This document shows, one piece after another, positions 14,101 through 26,200 of a stretch of 64,000 nt of DNA. This stretch comes from Oasisia sp. SBJ-2009 (Eukaryota > Annelida > Polychaeta > Sabellida > Siboglinidae), in assembly GCA_964017155.1 (NCBI GenBank), contig OZ024857.1:7039690-7103689 (forward strand), written 5' to 3'. The position numbers were made by a program, and so were the translations under genes. The notes under the pieces are model-generated. The model saw only the letters and a list, made by a program, of their open reading frames with translations, did no database searches and was not told the origin of the DNA. The stretch's first letter is position 1; the number at the start of each line of letters is the position of its first letter.

Positions 14101-17100
14101 AAAATTTGACATTTTTATGATAACCTAGTTTTTGTGTATTTTTTTACATAAAAAAAAACCCAGCCAATTCTAAGATGGTGTTATGGAAATTTGCCAGAAA
14201 AGTCTTCGTCTGACACATAATGACCCTGTTACAATACTAAAAACATAAACTTTAATGGTGCATTTGTATCAAACATCATCACATTTACTTGTAATTTAGA
14301 CTCGCCACATAATGTGGTCTATGGGTTTTACCTGAAGTAAATTTATTCCCATTTGCTGCTTGTTGCAGTCGGCACGGAACAAGTTGAAGTTGAACAAGGA
14401 GTCTGCGTGGCTCATACACTTTGTCGATGCTGATGTCCATGACTTGGAACTGCGCAAGTTGCCCGCCTTGCTCTCTGGCATGAACGTAAGTACTTACGTA
14501 ATACAGTCATATATATATCTGGAATTTATTAAAGATAATCGATATGTAAACCTACACACAGTTACGCGCATGCACACACAGATACGAGTCGTCAGAGAAC
14601 ATTTATTTCACAGCATGCTATAATTGTTAAAAACAACTAGTAACGTAAACTGCCAGTTTTAAAAAGTGGAACAGTGTATTATTAAAGGTTCACAGGTTAC
14701 AACCAAGGAAACGAAAATTAAAAAGCATGCCTACCATGTCTCTTTTTATTTATATTTCTCTATTGTTTATTTGCTAGGTTGGCTTCTGTTTCAAGGAATT
14801 GTTCACTATACATAGTGGCCAGGAAATAATTTTTGAAATAGAAAAAACAATTAAATAATGTTGTGAAGAGATATTACTTGGAGATCTCACACACAGAGCA
14901 TTGTTTCACATGGATAGCATATTACCCACCTGAATGGTTTAGAAACACTGTACACTGGTGTCTGATGATGTTACATTTGTCCTGTGCAGGTGGGTCGTGT
15001 TGACTGCCGCATGCAGAAAACAGAATGTGCTGAATTTTACATTCAAAAGCTGCCAACATTTGCAATGTTAAAACCAGGCGGTGGTCATGACATTCACTAT
15101 GGTAAGTTAATCATGTATTGGAAGTATGAAGAGTGTACATTGTTTACAAGACAGGAAATGGCTTTATTCAAGGCTTAAAACATCAATTGGCATATCTGAT
15201 GTACCATTGTCATCAGTGACTGTCTGTATAACTGAAGTGTGGAGTTATTGAATTCTTAGTATTAATCAAAAAATTTGAATTGATTGCTGTCATTTTGGTA
15301 ACTACCATATGTATGTGTTAACATTGTGCTTGTTATGTACTTCAAACATCGCAGGCAATACATTGAACATTAATATATATTCGATAACATTAGTTCAGTT
15401 ATGATTGCTAGGCCACCATTTGGTAGAGGAACAGCAGGGTTCAACAAGTCAGTGACATTTTGTATTTGCCCTTGTTGTGATTTGTCAGGGCGTCACACTG
15501 CGCATGACATTGTTGCCTTCGCAAAGGAAAGTGATAAAACTCCAGCCCGTGTTCTTGGGCCTAAAGACTTCCCCCATCCTGTCACCCAGAGTGGCAAACC
15601 CTGGTTTGTGGACTTCTTTGCCCCAGTAAGTAAATCATTTTGTTTCTAATTGCTAAACATTTTTTTTATAATAACACTATACTGTCTATATTATATTATA
15701 TTATATTATATTATATTATATTATATTATATTATATTATATTATATTATATTATATTATATTATATTATATTATATTATATTATATTATATTAACTCCAG
15801 AACACTTGCCAATAATGTATGTGAATGTTGTCTGTTATATACAGTACAGTAACTCACTGACATTGTTGTCAGGGGTGTATGTCATTTTTATCATTTTTAT
15901 TGTATAATAATTTCAGACATTCCTTTACAATGCTATGTTTGTGACTGTTGTATGTGATGTATACATTGTATAATATCTCTAAGCATTCTTGTACAGTAGT
16001 GTGTGTGTGTGTGTGGCTATTGTATGTGATGTATACGTTGTATAATAACGCCAGACATTCCTCTACAGTGGTGTCCGCCGTGTATGCGATTGCTACCAAC
16101 CTTCCGCAAGGCATCGCGGCACATGGTAGGGAAGGTGGAGTTTGGCACCGTCGACTGCACTGTCCACAAAGAACTTTGTCAGCAGGTACGTGTAACATAG
16201 CAAATGTACAGAGTCCAACGACTGGTACAGTTTATCAGTGTTTTTATACTTACACAGATAAAAGGAGCAAAAGAAATGAAGTTATGTTAGTGCTTTTCAC
16301 AGATAACTAAATTAACAGATTACGGATTGTATTAACACTAACTGCGTAGTTTTTTAACATAGCACAAATGTAAATACTAATTACGGTATTTGACCGGCAA
16401 TACGCCAAAGGCTTCCTTGTCCACTTGTCATTTAGGGTGTTTTAACATAGTTTGGTATTGTCAAACTGTGCCTCTATTCTGTCGTAAAGTTATATCATCA
16501 TCTCTTATGTCCTTGTGACTTGTGTATGCAATAGAACTACAGCGAGTAAGTGATTACCTTGTTCTTTGCAGTTCAACATTCACTCATACCCGACTACGAT
16601 ACTGTACAATGAGACAGTACCACATGAATTCAACGGCCACCACAATGTACATAGTCTGCTTACATTCATTGAGGTATGACATGCACTTGTACTATACTAG
16701 ATATTGTAGTTTGCATATAAAATATTTATATAATGGTATGAAAATGTGTACACATTATTTATTGTACTCGTGTGCATGCACAGTTACATACATGCGACTA
16801 AATAGATGACAAATATTTGTTTATTTATGTCTGATGAAAATAGGCCATTTACTCCATGATGCTGCTGAAATTAGTTTTAAAATCATGCTACTTTTTATGT
16901 TTTTTACTTTGATATATTGTAATTCGTGTACGAATCTGTCATATACTTGATATCTCTGTTGTGATTTCTGGAATTGCCTGATATAAGTAACAAAACAAAC
17001 TTGCAGTGCTACATGTTTAATGTTTTTAATACATGCCTGATTACTGTCACTTTCCATCAGGATATACAAAATCCACCAGTGATACAGTTGACGAGTGACA

Positions 17101-20100
17101 ACTATGACGAGATGGTGCTAGGGCGGGCGCCCGGTGACACTTGGCTGGTTGACTTATTTGCTCCGTGGTGTGGGCCGTGCAAGCAGCTTGCACCTGAATG
17201 GAGGAAAGTGGCTAAGGTATGTGACTTATCAGTGCTATCTACAGCAGGCAGCCACACTATGGAATATTGTAAACATTAAGTAACTCAAAACACAAGCCAC
17301 ATGTAAAGACATGAAATTTGTTTTCTTGAAAAGAGCATTAAGTTTATGTATAAACTTAATGCTCTTGTTAGATATGAATATATTCATTGCAAACTTAGGT
17401 CACTATGCCCATTGAAACATTGTCAGTCGCATGTAACTGCGCAAGTAGTTCGACAAATGTTGCTGACATCAGTGAGGTAAGTGCCATTGAGCGGAGCCTG
17501 TGTTTTAACGACACTGCGGTTTGTTGTTTCTGACATCAAATAGCAAAAGTAAAACCTTTGTACATCCAATGAGCATACTTATAGACAAGATTACTTTCTT
17601 TGAGGTGATATTAAAAACAATTACATTCCACGATTGCAATTTAGTCTACAGTGGCATTACATGAAATTAGAATAATGGCATGTAATGTTTTGCCTCATTG
17701 ATCCTATGACAGTTAGTTGTGTAAAATTATACAGATCCCTGTGTACTGGATTATCTTTATGGACCTCCACAGGAAACAACTGGTGAAAGTTTCACAAATA
17801 GTGCCAGGTAAACGGTCCAGGGTCTAATTTGCAGATGTTCCAAGACATGCCCCATGTACACGTGGGCCATGTGGACTGTGATAAGTACAAGACCTTCTGC
17901 CAGTCACTGGGTGTCCGCTCATACCCCACCATACGACTGTACCCCACTGGAGACGCCAACAAGTTCCAGTAAGTTTTTCATCTAATAAGACTATCATTCG
18001 AATTGATGAATTCCAAATGGAAAATAAAACGTGACACTGAGAGTCCAGTGATTGTGTCCCCCAATTTTATTTACCTGTATCAGGCATCTCATTTTTATTG
18101 GACAAATTAAAAATAATTTCTTTATATATGCAGAAAATGTGTAATCTAAACAAATCTCTACTAAATAGCTTAAGATATGTCAGAATTGAAGACTATGTTG
18201 ACTCATGATGAGTTGGATCTACCTACTGCATGGAGTTGTAGGCTGCAGTCAACATTTGGAAAATGCGTAACAATTAAATGGATTATTGTAATGTACATAA
18301 TATTAGTGGTTTTGTAAATAGCTTCTTTGAAACACAGAATTTTTAATGGAGTTGGTCTCTCATCTTTTAGCATTGTATTAATGATTTATTCATTTATGTC
18401 CATTTTGATCAGAAATATATTAGACAAAGCATATTTTTTCAATCTTGAAAACGTTTGAGTTGAATTAGAGAAAAACAAATTATGGCTAGTTACCAATAAC
18501 TATTGATTTAATTATAACTTGATTTAGCTAGCTCAGTTTGTAAGCAGAGTGTTAGGAGCCTGTGTCAGACAAACTATTGTAGTGACATCGTTGTGTCTTA
18601 TCCGTAGTGTCTACAACAACTCTTGCAGTGACATCGTTGTGTCTTACCCATAGTGTCTACAACAACTGTTGTAGTGACATCGTTGTGTCTTATCCGTAGT
18701 GTCTACAACAACTGTTGTAGTGACATCGTTATGTCTTATCCGTAGTGTCTACAACAACTGTTGTAGTGACATCGTTGTGTCTTATCTGTAGTGTCTACAA
18801 CTGTTGTAGTGACATCGTTGTGTCTTATCCGTAGTGTCTACAACAACTGGTTCCGTAATGCGCCATCAATTCGAGCATGGACATTTGAGTTCCTGCCGAG
18901 TCACACCACAAAGCTGACATGGGAGACCTTCCAGACGATGATACTTCACACTGGGAAGCCGTGGATTGTCGACTTCTTTGCTCCCTGGTGTGGACACTGC
19001 CAGGAGTTCGCGCCAGAATTTGAAAGAATTGCTACGGTACTTGTGTGTGCAGTAAACAGGAGTAGTTAATTGAACGTATATTATTACGTCGAACCTGATT
19101 TTATTGGCATTAATAAAATATTACTACATGGAAATGAGCTTTAAATGTTTAGTTAATGTTTTTTCAGCTACTCGAATTTCTGGCAGTAGTTTGTCAGTAA
19201 TATCCATCTGTGATATATCATATCGATATCCATTTGCAGCAAGGCATAACGATATCCATTAGCAATACCTCGTTATTGATGTCAGCAGTCTGTGGTATGT
19301 GTTTGGTGTGTGTGGTGTGTGTATGTTGTTGTTGTGATATGTGTATTCATAAAAATATTGTCATATTAATATGTATGTCTTGGTGTGTACTATGTAACTG
19401 TCATGATGAGATATCTCTCATGACGAGGTATCTGTGTCATGACGAGGTATCTGTGTCATGATGAGGTATCTGTGTCATGATGAGGTATCTGTGTCACAAT
19501 GAGGTATCTTTCATGGTGAGATATCTGGGTCATGATGAGGTATCTGTGTCATGGTGAGGTATCTGTGTCATGACGAGGTATCTGTGTCACGGTGAGGTAT
19601 CTGTGTCACAATGAGGTATCTTTCATGGTGAGATATCTGGGTCATGATGAGGTATCTGTCATGGTGAGGTATCTGTGTCATGACGAGGTATCTGTGTCAC
19701 GGTGAGGTATCTGTGTCACAATGAGGTATATGTGTCATGGTGAGGTATCTGTGTCATGGTGAGGTATATGTGTCATGATGAGGTATCTGTGTCATGATGA
19801 GGTATCTGTGTCAAGATGAGGTATCTGTGTCATGGTGAGGTATCTGTGTCATGGTGAGGTATCTGTGTCATGGTGAGGTATCTGTGTCATGGTGAGGTAT
19901 CTGTGTCATGATGGGGTATCTGTGTCACAATGAGGTATCTTTCATGGTGAGGTATCTGGGTCATGATGAGGTATCTGTCATGATAATGTATCTGTGTCAT
20001 GGTGAGGTATCTGTGTCATGACGAGGTATCTGTGTCACGGTGAGGTATCTGTGTCACAATGAGGTATCTGTGTCATGGTGAGGTATCTGTGTCATGGTGA

Positions 20101-23100
20101 GGTATCTGTGTCATGGTGAGGTATCTGTGTCATGATGGGGTATCTGTGTCACAATGAGGTATCTTTCATGGTGAGGTATCTGGGTCATGATGAGGTATCT
20201 GTCATGATAATGTATCTGTGTCATGATGAGATATCTGTGTCATGACGAGGTATCTGTCATGATGAGGTATCGCTGTCATGATGAGGTATCTGTGTCATGA
20301 TGAGGTATCCGTCATGATGAGGTATCTGTCATGGTGAAGTATCTGTGTCATGGTGAGGTATCTGTCCTGATGAGGTATCTGTCATGGTGAAGTATCTGTG
20401 TCATGGTGAGGTATCTGTCCTGATGAGGTATCTGTGTCATGATGAGGTATCTGTCATGATGGGATATCTGTCATGATGGGGTATCTGTCATGATGAGGTA
20501 TCTGTCATGATGAGGTATCTGTGTCATGATGAGGTATCTGTGTCATGATGAGGTATCTGTGTCATGATGAGGTATCTGTGTCATGATGAGGTATCTGTGT
20601 CATGATGAGGTATCTGTGCAGGCACTCAAGGGTCATGTGAAGGCTGGCACAGTGAACTGTGATGAACACGACTGGCTGTGTCAGCAGGCAGGAGTTGGTT
20701 CCTACCCATCACTGCGGTTCTACAGCGGTGAATCAGAGGTGAGATGACAGAATATACTTGTTTTCTAGAATAAGAATCTAGTTAAAAGGTGACATTTCAC
20801 TATCCTGCACTCTGTAATGCAAAAATGATAAATAAATTAACAAAATAAATATCAGAAATAAACTAATTAATTGTACATTAAATGTCACTGTCCTGCATGA
20901 CGGCTTGTGACATGTTGCTACCTGTTGTATGACAGTTTCAAGTATAAATGTAGTAACATTTCACCAAATACCTCTTTATTGATGTCAGGTGCTGTGTCCA
21001 AGCAGTATGTTAATGTTGTGTCCAAGCATTATGTTAATGTTGTGTCCAAGCAGTATGTTAATGTTGTGTCCAAGCAGTATGTTAATGTTGTGTCCAAGCA
21101 TTATGTTAATGTTGTGTCCAAGCAGTATGTTAATGTTGTGTCCAAGCAGTATGTTAATGTTGTGTCCAAGCATTATGTTAATGTTGTGTCCAAGCATTAT
21201 GTTAATGTTGTGTCCAAGCATTATGTTAATGTTGTGTCCAAGCAGTATGTTAATGTTGTGTCCAAGCAGTATGTTAATATTGTGTCCAAGCAGTATGTTA
21301 ATGTTGTGTCCAAGCAGTATGTTAATGTTGTGTATGCAGATTGAAGATTTTTAGAAGTATCGTGGCAAGTTCTGTTATCCAGAATGGTGAAATTGTTTGA
21401 TCGGTGTTAAATTTCTACATTTCACTCCACAATAATATTTCAACTAATAGAAAAATTATCACTCTGAAGATATTCCAGAAACACCGTGATCACATTTCCT
21501 TCTACACTGTCTAACACTGTTTTTGATAGAATGCAAAGTTGCATAAAATAAAGATAATAGCATGTCTCTTATTTTGCAGAGTGTTTTATGATTGTTACAT
21601 TAAACATAAGGCTTCTGTTACAATAAGGCAGAGGTTGACATTACCTTCTGTTACAATAAGGCAGGGATTGACAGTGCCTTCTGTTACAATAAGGCAGGGG
21701 TTGACATTACCTTCTGTTACAATAAGGCAGGGGTTGACAGTGCCTTCTGTTACAATAAGGCAGGGGTTGACAGTGCCTTCTGTTACAATAAGGCTGGGGT
21801 TGACAGTGCCTTCTGTTACAATAAGGCAGGTGTTGACATTACCTTCTGCTACGATAAGGCAGGGGTTGACAGTGCCTTCTGTTATAATAAGGCAGGGGTT
21901 GACAGTGTCTTATGTTACAATAAGGCAGGGGTTGACATTACCTTCTGTTACAATAAGGCAGGGGTTGACATTACCTTCTGTTACAATAAGGCAGGGGTTG
22001 ACAGTGCCTTCTGTTACAATAAGGCAGGGGTTGACATTACCTTCTGTTACAATAGGGCAGGGGTTGACAGTGCCTTCTGTTACAATAAGGCAGGGGTTGA
22101 CATTACCTTCTGTTACAATAAGGCAGGGGTTGACAGTGCCTTCTGTTACAATAAGACAGGGGTTGACAGTGCCTTCTGTTACAATAAGGCAGGGGTTGAC
22201 AGTGCCTTCTGTTACAATATGGCAGGGGTTGACAGTGCCTTCTGTTACAATATGGCAGGGGTTGACAGTGCCTTCTGTTACAATATGGCAGGGGTTGACA
22301 GTGCCTTCTGTTACAGGACGATTTGTATGGAGAAGAGATTGAGGACCATGATCCCACTTCCATTATTGAATACCTCAAGAGTAAAGCACCACACAAACAA
22401 TTGGATGATGTGAGTATTGTGCATTTAACATGATTATATAGCAGTATCATACTGATCAAAAAAGAAACATGAGTATTTTCTACAACCATTTTTTGCTTAG
22501 TTTCATTCATAGAACCTTCATTGTGATCCAGAACAGTTAACTTTTAACCAATTAATTATACAACAATTAAATAAATAGGCGTAATGTAAATACCCGATGA
22601 TTACGTTTTGTATCAAACATGTTTGCTGAACAGATATCAGTGTCAGTGCTGATTACTTGTTTATTAATGCAAATTAAAAGTGATACAGTACAGTACTCAT
22701 GTTTCTTGGGAAGTTATCTGAAGTTTAGGGGATCCTATGTCTTTGTACTTTGAAGATTTTGATGCGAAGTAACTCAAAATTATAGTAATGTTTGTGTACA
22801 TAGGGAAGACTTGGTGACCCACTCAAAATGTCTTGCCAACCCAATTTTAGGTTGCAACTCTGGGATTAGGAAATGCTGGCTTATATCATATTCTATTAAT
22901 AACAATTTGGCAAGTTATTTTTGTTGCAGCAATACCTGAGGTGAATCATTTCTTTTGTTGTTTAGTATATATTTACTCACACTCATGACATGTTGAATTT
23001 TGCAAAATACTTGTTTTTCAATTCTGTTTGATGCAATGCATGGGATTTAAATGATGATGTGTTCATCTCATCAATATTGTACATCAAATTAATCATGTAT

Positions 23101-23278
23101 AAAACAGGATGATAGAAATGTTCAAATACTCACGTAGGCTGGTTTTGCCAAATTATGGATATTTGAATTATTTCCAGTAATTATTTTGTAAATTGTCAGA
23201 GTCAGAATTAAAGAAATACCCTGTCTGATGGAGTGTTTCTGTTTCCTCTGTTTGTAGGCGAGTCATGATGAGCTATGA
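6900..23278 (+). CDS. DNAJC10: DnaJ homolog subfamily C member 10 (ERdj5), ER disulfide reductase; 20 coding exons
   Basis: Exons: 6900-7073, 7659-7827, 9754-9804, 10915-11000, 11751-11876, 12213-12381, 12587-12630, 12930-13052, 13432-13521, 14369-14485, 14990-15101, 15489-15625, 16069-16185, 16572-16673, 17061-17216, 17835-17968, 18835-19036, 20622-20738, 22317-22409, 23258-23278. All phases join without a stop and give 779 aa (human about 793). Residues 1-22 are a signal peptide. A J domain follows, with HPD at 53-55. Thioredoxin-fold modules carry CSHC (151-154), CPPC (468-471), CGPC (576-579) and CGHC (688-691), with non-catalytic thioredoxin-like modules between the first two. The C terminus is HDEL. 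The family reduces non-native disulfides on ERAD clients and recruits BiP through the J domain. The last exon holds only six codons and the stop. An acceptor at 6867-6868, 31 nt before the ATG, implies an upstream noncoding exon. The order of active sites is as in vertebrates, but the last is CGHC rather than CGPC. Confidence 0.96.
7950..8258. repeat. Two-copy direct tandem duplication of about 150 bp
   Basis: Both halves contain GTGATACRGTCGTACTCC, TTTTAGCTAAATTTAT, AACCACATTATGC and AAGTCGATTCGCAA in the same order, with about 10% difference. It lies in DNAJC10 intron 2, soon after the donor at 7828. Confidence 0.88.
10100..10349. mobile_element. MITE-like element with ~25-bp terminal inverted repeats
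   Basis: Left end GGGCCACACTAAAAGGCGG pairs with right end CCGCCTTTTAGTTTGCCCC, with 12 bases perfect in the core. Length is 250 bp with no coding potential. Target-site duplication is unclear. It lies in a DNAJC10 intron. Confidence 0.6.
11427..11803 (+). repeat. 75-bp minisatellite, 5 copies, duplicating the 3' splice site and exon start
   Basis: The unit is exactly 75 bp: TGGCG begins at 11451, 11526, 11601, 11676 and 11751. Each unit contains a pyrimidine tract, a YAG acceptor (TCTAG in the first two, TCCAG later) and the first ~45 coding bases of DNAJC10 exon 5 ([11 protein letters not shown]). Only the last copy continues into the full exon. The four upstream copies run into an in-frame TAA after about 17 codons. 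Confidence 0.95.
15693..15793. repeat. (TTATA)n pentanucleotide microsatellite
   Basis: About twenty uninterrupted TTATA units lie in a DNAJC10 intron, starting about 65 nt after the donor at 15626. Confidence 0.95.
15905..16068 (+). repeat. Degenerate three-copy tandem repeat ending at a DNAJC10 acceptor
   Basis: Three related segments end ACATTCCTTTACAATG, GCATTCTTGTACAGTAG and ACATTCCTCTACAGTGG. They are joined by copies of TGTATGTGATGTATAC and TTGTATAATA, and a GT run sits in the middle. The third is the functional acceptor of exon 16069-16185. This looks like an older, decayed version of the acceptor duplications elsewhere in the window. Confidence 0.7.
17331..17366. repeat. Perfect 36-nt palindromic hairpin
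   Basis: Arms AAGAGCATTAAGTTTA and TAAACTTAATGCTCTT flank a TGTA centre, with no mismatch. It lies in the DNAJC10 intron between exons 17061-17216 and 17835-17968. Confidence 0.9.
18576..18849 (+). repeat. 46-bp minisatellite, 6 copies, containing acceptor plus first 15 nt of exon
   Basis: Acceptor-like YCCGTAG|TGTCTACAACAAC recurs with AG ends at about 18607, 18653, 18699, 18745, 18791 and 18834. Spacing is 46 bp, with a final 43 bp. Only the last copy leads into the DNAJC10 exon 18835-19036. The unit length is not a multiple of three, and use of an upstream copy meets a TAG at the next copy's acceptor. Confidence 0.93.
19400..20619 (+). repeat. 17-19-bp minisatellite (TGTGTCATGATGAGGTATC), about 65 copies, abutting an acceptor
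   Basis: A long array fills most of the intron before exon 20622-20738 and stops only at its acceptor (TATCTGTGCAG). Units vary between GATGAGG, GGTGAGG, GACGAGG and CACAATGAGG, and higher-order blocks are themselves duplicated. Every unit contains GAGGTATC, which resembles a 5' splice site. Confidence 0.95.
20989..21335 (+). repeat. 24-bp minisatellite, about 14 copies, mid-intron
   Basis: The unit is GTGTCCAAGCAGTATGTTAATGTT, with a CATTATG variant of CAGTATG. It lies in the intron between exons 20622-20738 and 22317-22409, about 250 nt after the donor. It is one of few arrays here not touching an exon. Long open frames across it are repeat artefacts. Confidence 0.93.
21607..22316 (+). repeat. 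33-bp minisatellite, about 21 copies, ending as a functional acceptor
   Basis: The unit is AAGGCAGGGGTTGACA followed by GTGCCTTCTGTTACAAT, with two variants (GACAGTGCC and GACATTACC) interspersed. The final unit changes TTACAATAAG to TTACAG and becomes the 3' splice site of exon 22317-22409. The array therefore appears to have grown from that exon's own pyrimidine tract. Confidence 0.94.
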
Positions 23279-26200
23279 TGGAGTCCATGTTAGGTTTGTC
23301 ACTGGTTTGTTATCAGCACAAAGACGGTTGTCAAAGAGTTACACCTGCCACCGACACACGTTCACCGCCAGAGTTCGTTGTCAGACAACAAAAGGAAATA
23401 GTCAGTGACGTCATAGAATCAATTCTTATCAGTCCTGCACAAGATCTGAACCTAATGGTCCTTAATCATCATTGATATTATTAGTAATCTTATGAATGCA
23501 GAAGTATATTTTCCTTGTTGAAATTCATAGTTGTACTTGAAATTCTGTTTTACATTCTTGCAGTACAGTTGAAGTGCAGTTTGAGGCGGCCACAGTGGTT
23601 TCCTATTCTTTACAGTAGTTTCCTATTCTTTACAGTGTGTATGGGAAATCCATACATTATGAAAAATATGTGAATGTCCTGTATGTTAGTAAGGGGTTGT
23701 TAACTGTTGTCAACATTTATCTCTCCATCCATCGCCAATTTATTCTCAACTCATATCCTCCCTTTTTAAACGTAATTTGAAAACCACACTTATGTTTATG
23801 TTAAGACATGATACATGCATCAGACATAGTAACAATCAATGTTTACAAATATTTATTTATAATCACTATGGTTTTGCATGTCACCCCTGTATGTGCTTTG
23901 TTGAAGTGGGTGAATGTTGATAATTCTCAACAGCCCCTAATGTGATCCACGCAATAGTTGCCACTTTATCCTTTTGTTGTACAGTGTGTCAATGTCTGCC
24001 TGTCCTCACTAGATGCCAAACAATAGCTACTACTAAAAACAGGGATACAGTGAACTAATATGAACATTGATGTGAACATGTATGCTACACGGAGGCTGTA
24101 TGGCAGTAGTACTATGCAATGAAAATATGTAAATGTTGAAAGAATATAATATCCGTAAATTGCTACATTTTATGTCTTGTGTGAATCGTGAGTGAATGTG
24201 TGTGGGTTTGTTTTTCTTGTTTGTCAGTAGTCAGTACCAGCACGTTGGTAGTTTGACATTCGTTTGAATTGTGGAGATTTTGCTAGTACTTTTTCAACTA
24301 ACAGTTTTAAATTGTTGGTTTCAACTGCTGCGTTTAATTTTTTTTGAAATTGATGCAATGTCTGTCTGTGGCCTGAAACTGTGTGTGGTTGTTTCATGCG
24401 AACATACTGAAGCCATGACATAGTATAGCTGAAGTAACATATGCCATAGCTAATGATCTCTACGCAAATGTGAAATGGGTCGTTGGTGAGCTTATGAAAA
24501 TCCAGCGACATGCAGAATTCATTGTTGTTTAAATTTCCAAAATCGTCGGTCTGCAAATCTCTGCAAGAGATGGAACATGTGATGTTATTGTATTGCCAAG
24601 TTGTTATTGATACGCAGGTTAAATGTAATTAAACTTATTCACAGTATATGGTTGTTGTGTGTTTGTGTTACTAATGATCACCCATCACCAGAATGTTCTT
24701 AGTGGCAATATTAAAAGGGCTGATGTCTGGTGTAATAGTCTCTCCATAACTTCCTGTCAACAACCCTTTCTCTCTGTCTTTGATCTTCACACAACTGTCT
24801 CATGTCCCTCGTACAGTCCTTCCATCTATGGGGTGTCCTGCCTCAATTGTTTGCAAGTTTGGCTTTTCATCTCATCCCACTTATCAGTCACCCCAACCCC
24901 TTTTTCTGGCCACCCTCTTTTCCCCATGTACTGGCTGCATCTGGTGTTCTGCCTCCTGACACACAGGTGTGTCTGTGTAACACATCCTTTCAGAACTTGC
25001 CCAGTTGGCTTATTCAAATTGTTTCTCAAAGCGTTTGCTCCTTGTATTTAACATTGCACCTTTCAAGCATTGGAGTAGCCTTCAACACACAGGGAAAGGT
25101 GTGCCAAATGTATGTGATAAAAACCAGCACATCCAGGGTGTTTTCTGATGTCATGACCCGAGGGAGCCTGACACACGTGGAATGGCACCGACACTTGGGG
25201 CGGAATGGCACCGATACTCCGGTTAAGCTCCCCCCAATGTGAAGAAGTCTGCAGATTTAACTTCTTTCATTAACATGGCAAATTAGCTTGTAATCTACTG
25301 GTGTTAAAACCAAGCTAAAGTACGTGAGTGTATTACTATTGGGGGCTAACCTATCCATTGCAGTATTTGGATGTGATAATAATTATCTGAAACTGACCTC
25401 TTTGTTTTGCTGTCTATCGTTCAAGCTCAGAACAAGGACACTAGTCTTACCAGACATTTTATTATAAAAAGATACTACTTACATTTATAAAACTGCACAG
25501 TACGAGATAGACATGTATGTATTTCATATATGAGATGCCTGTTCAACAGAATATTTGTGTACTTTGTCATTCACGCAGCTGTCACAACAAAATATTGCAG
25601 TACGATTCTACATCATTTAAAACTACATAAAACTGTCAGAGTAAATGCATCATCGACATCAAGTCACACTAGGCAAGATAATGTTAAATCTACGATGGAA
25701 GGACATGAGAAGCCAGTGAACACCTACATCACACGTCTACGCGGAACACAACAAGCCTTACAAAGCCCTCCAGCTACGATGTATCCACTGTCGCAAGAAC
25801 ACCCATCTCTACCACACTGTCTCCTGTTCATCAGTCGTCATATTTAGTCTCCAGTACCTCTGAATATTGAACTTTATCCCTAGCATGAATGATGATTGTG
25901 GGCCAATTTTAACACCCAAAGAAGTATTGAAAATTTCAAAAATACTGCAAAAAGGTATCCACACGTTATAAATATGATTAATGTAAAATGTATACGTTAA
26001 TATAGAGACAATACGAACTGTGCACAGGAGACACTGCAGTGAAGATGTAAAACATCGCACTAGCTAAACTGCAATCTGTCAACCTTATTTGTAATCATCC
26101 ATTTTTAATGGACATAAGCTTGTTCCACCATTTTATTCTTGTAATTACGATGTTATATCCAGACAACTACTTGCTTTCGTTTCACTAAGATGCATCCGCG

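Noticed and set aside
19265..20992. Shared AATACCTCKTTATTGATGTCAG near the start of two neighbouring DNAJC10 introns' arrays
   Set aside because: Only about 22 bases match at 19265 and 20968. It may reflect an old local duplication but is too short to interpret.
19400..22316. A CRISPR-like appearance of regular repeats
   Set aside because: The repeats are head-to-tail with no unique spacers, and the genome is eukaryotic with introns.
21539..22342. A 267-codon frame with repeated [11 protein letters not shown]
   Set aside because: It is an intronic 33-bp array that stays open because the unit is a multiple of three. It ends in another frame of the DNAJC10 exon.
24802..25242. A 146-codon open frame in the region between DNAJC10 and beta-catenin
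   Set aside because: It has no recognisable motif, signal or splice context, and overlapping frames are open on both strands. Likely chance in a 3' UTR.
25220..25353. Possible inverted ends (GGTTAAGCTCCCCCCAATG and CTATTGGGGGCTAACC)
   Set aside because: The arms need an indel and a mismatch to pair, and no target duplication was seen. Too weak to call a transposon.
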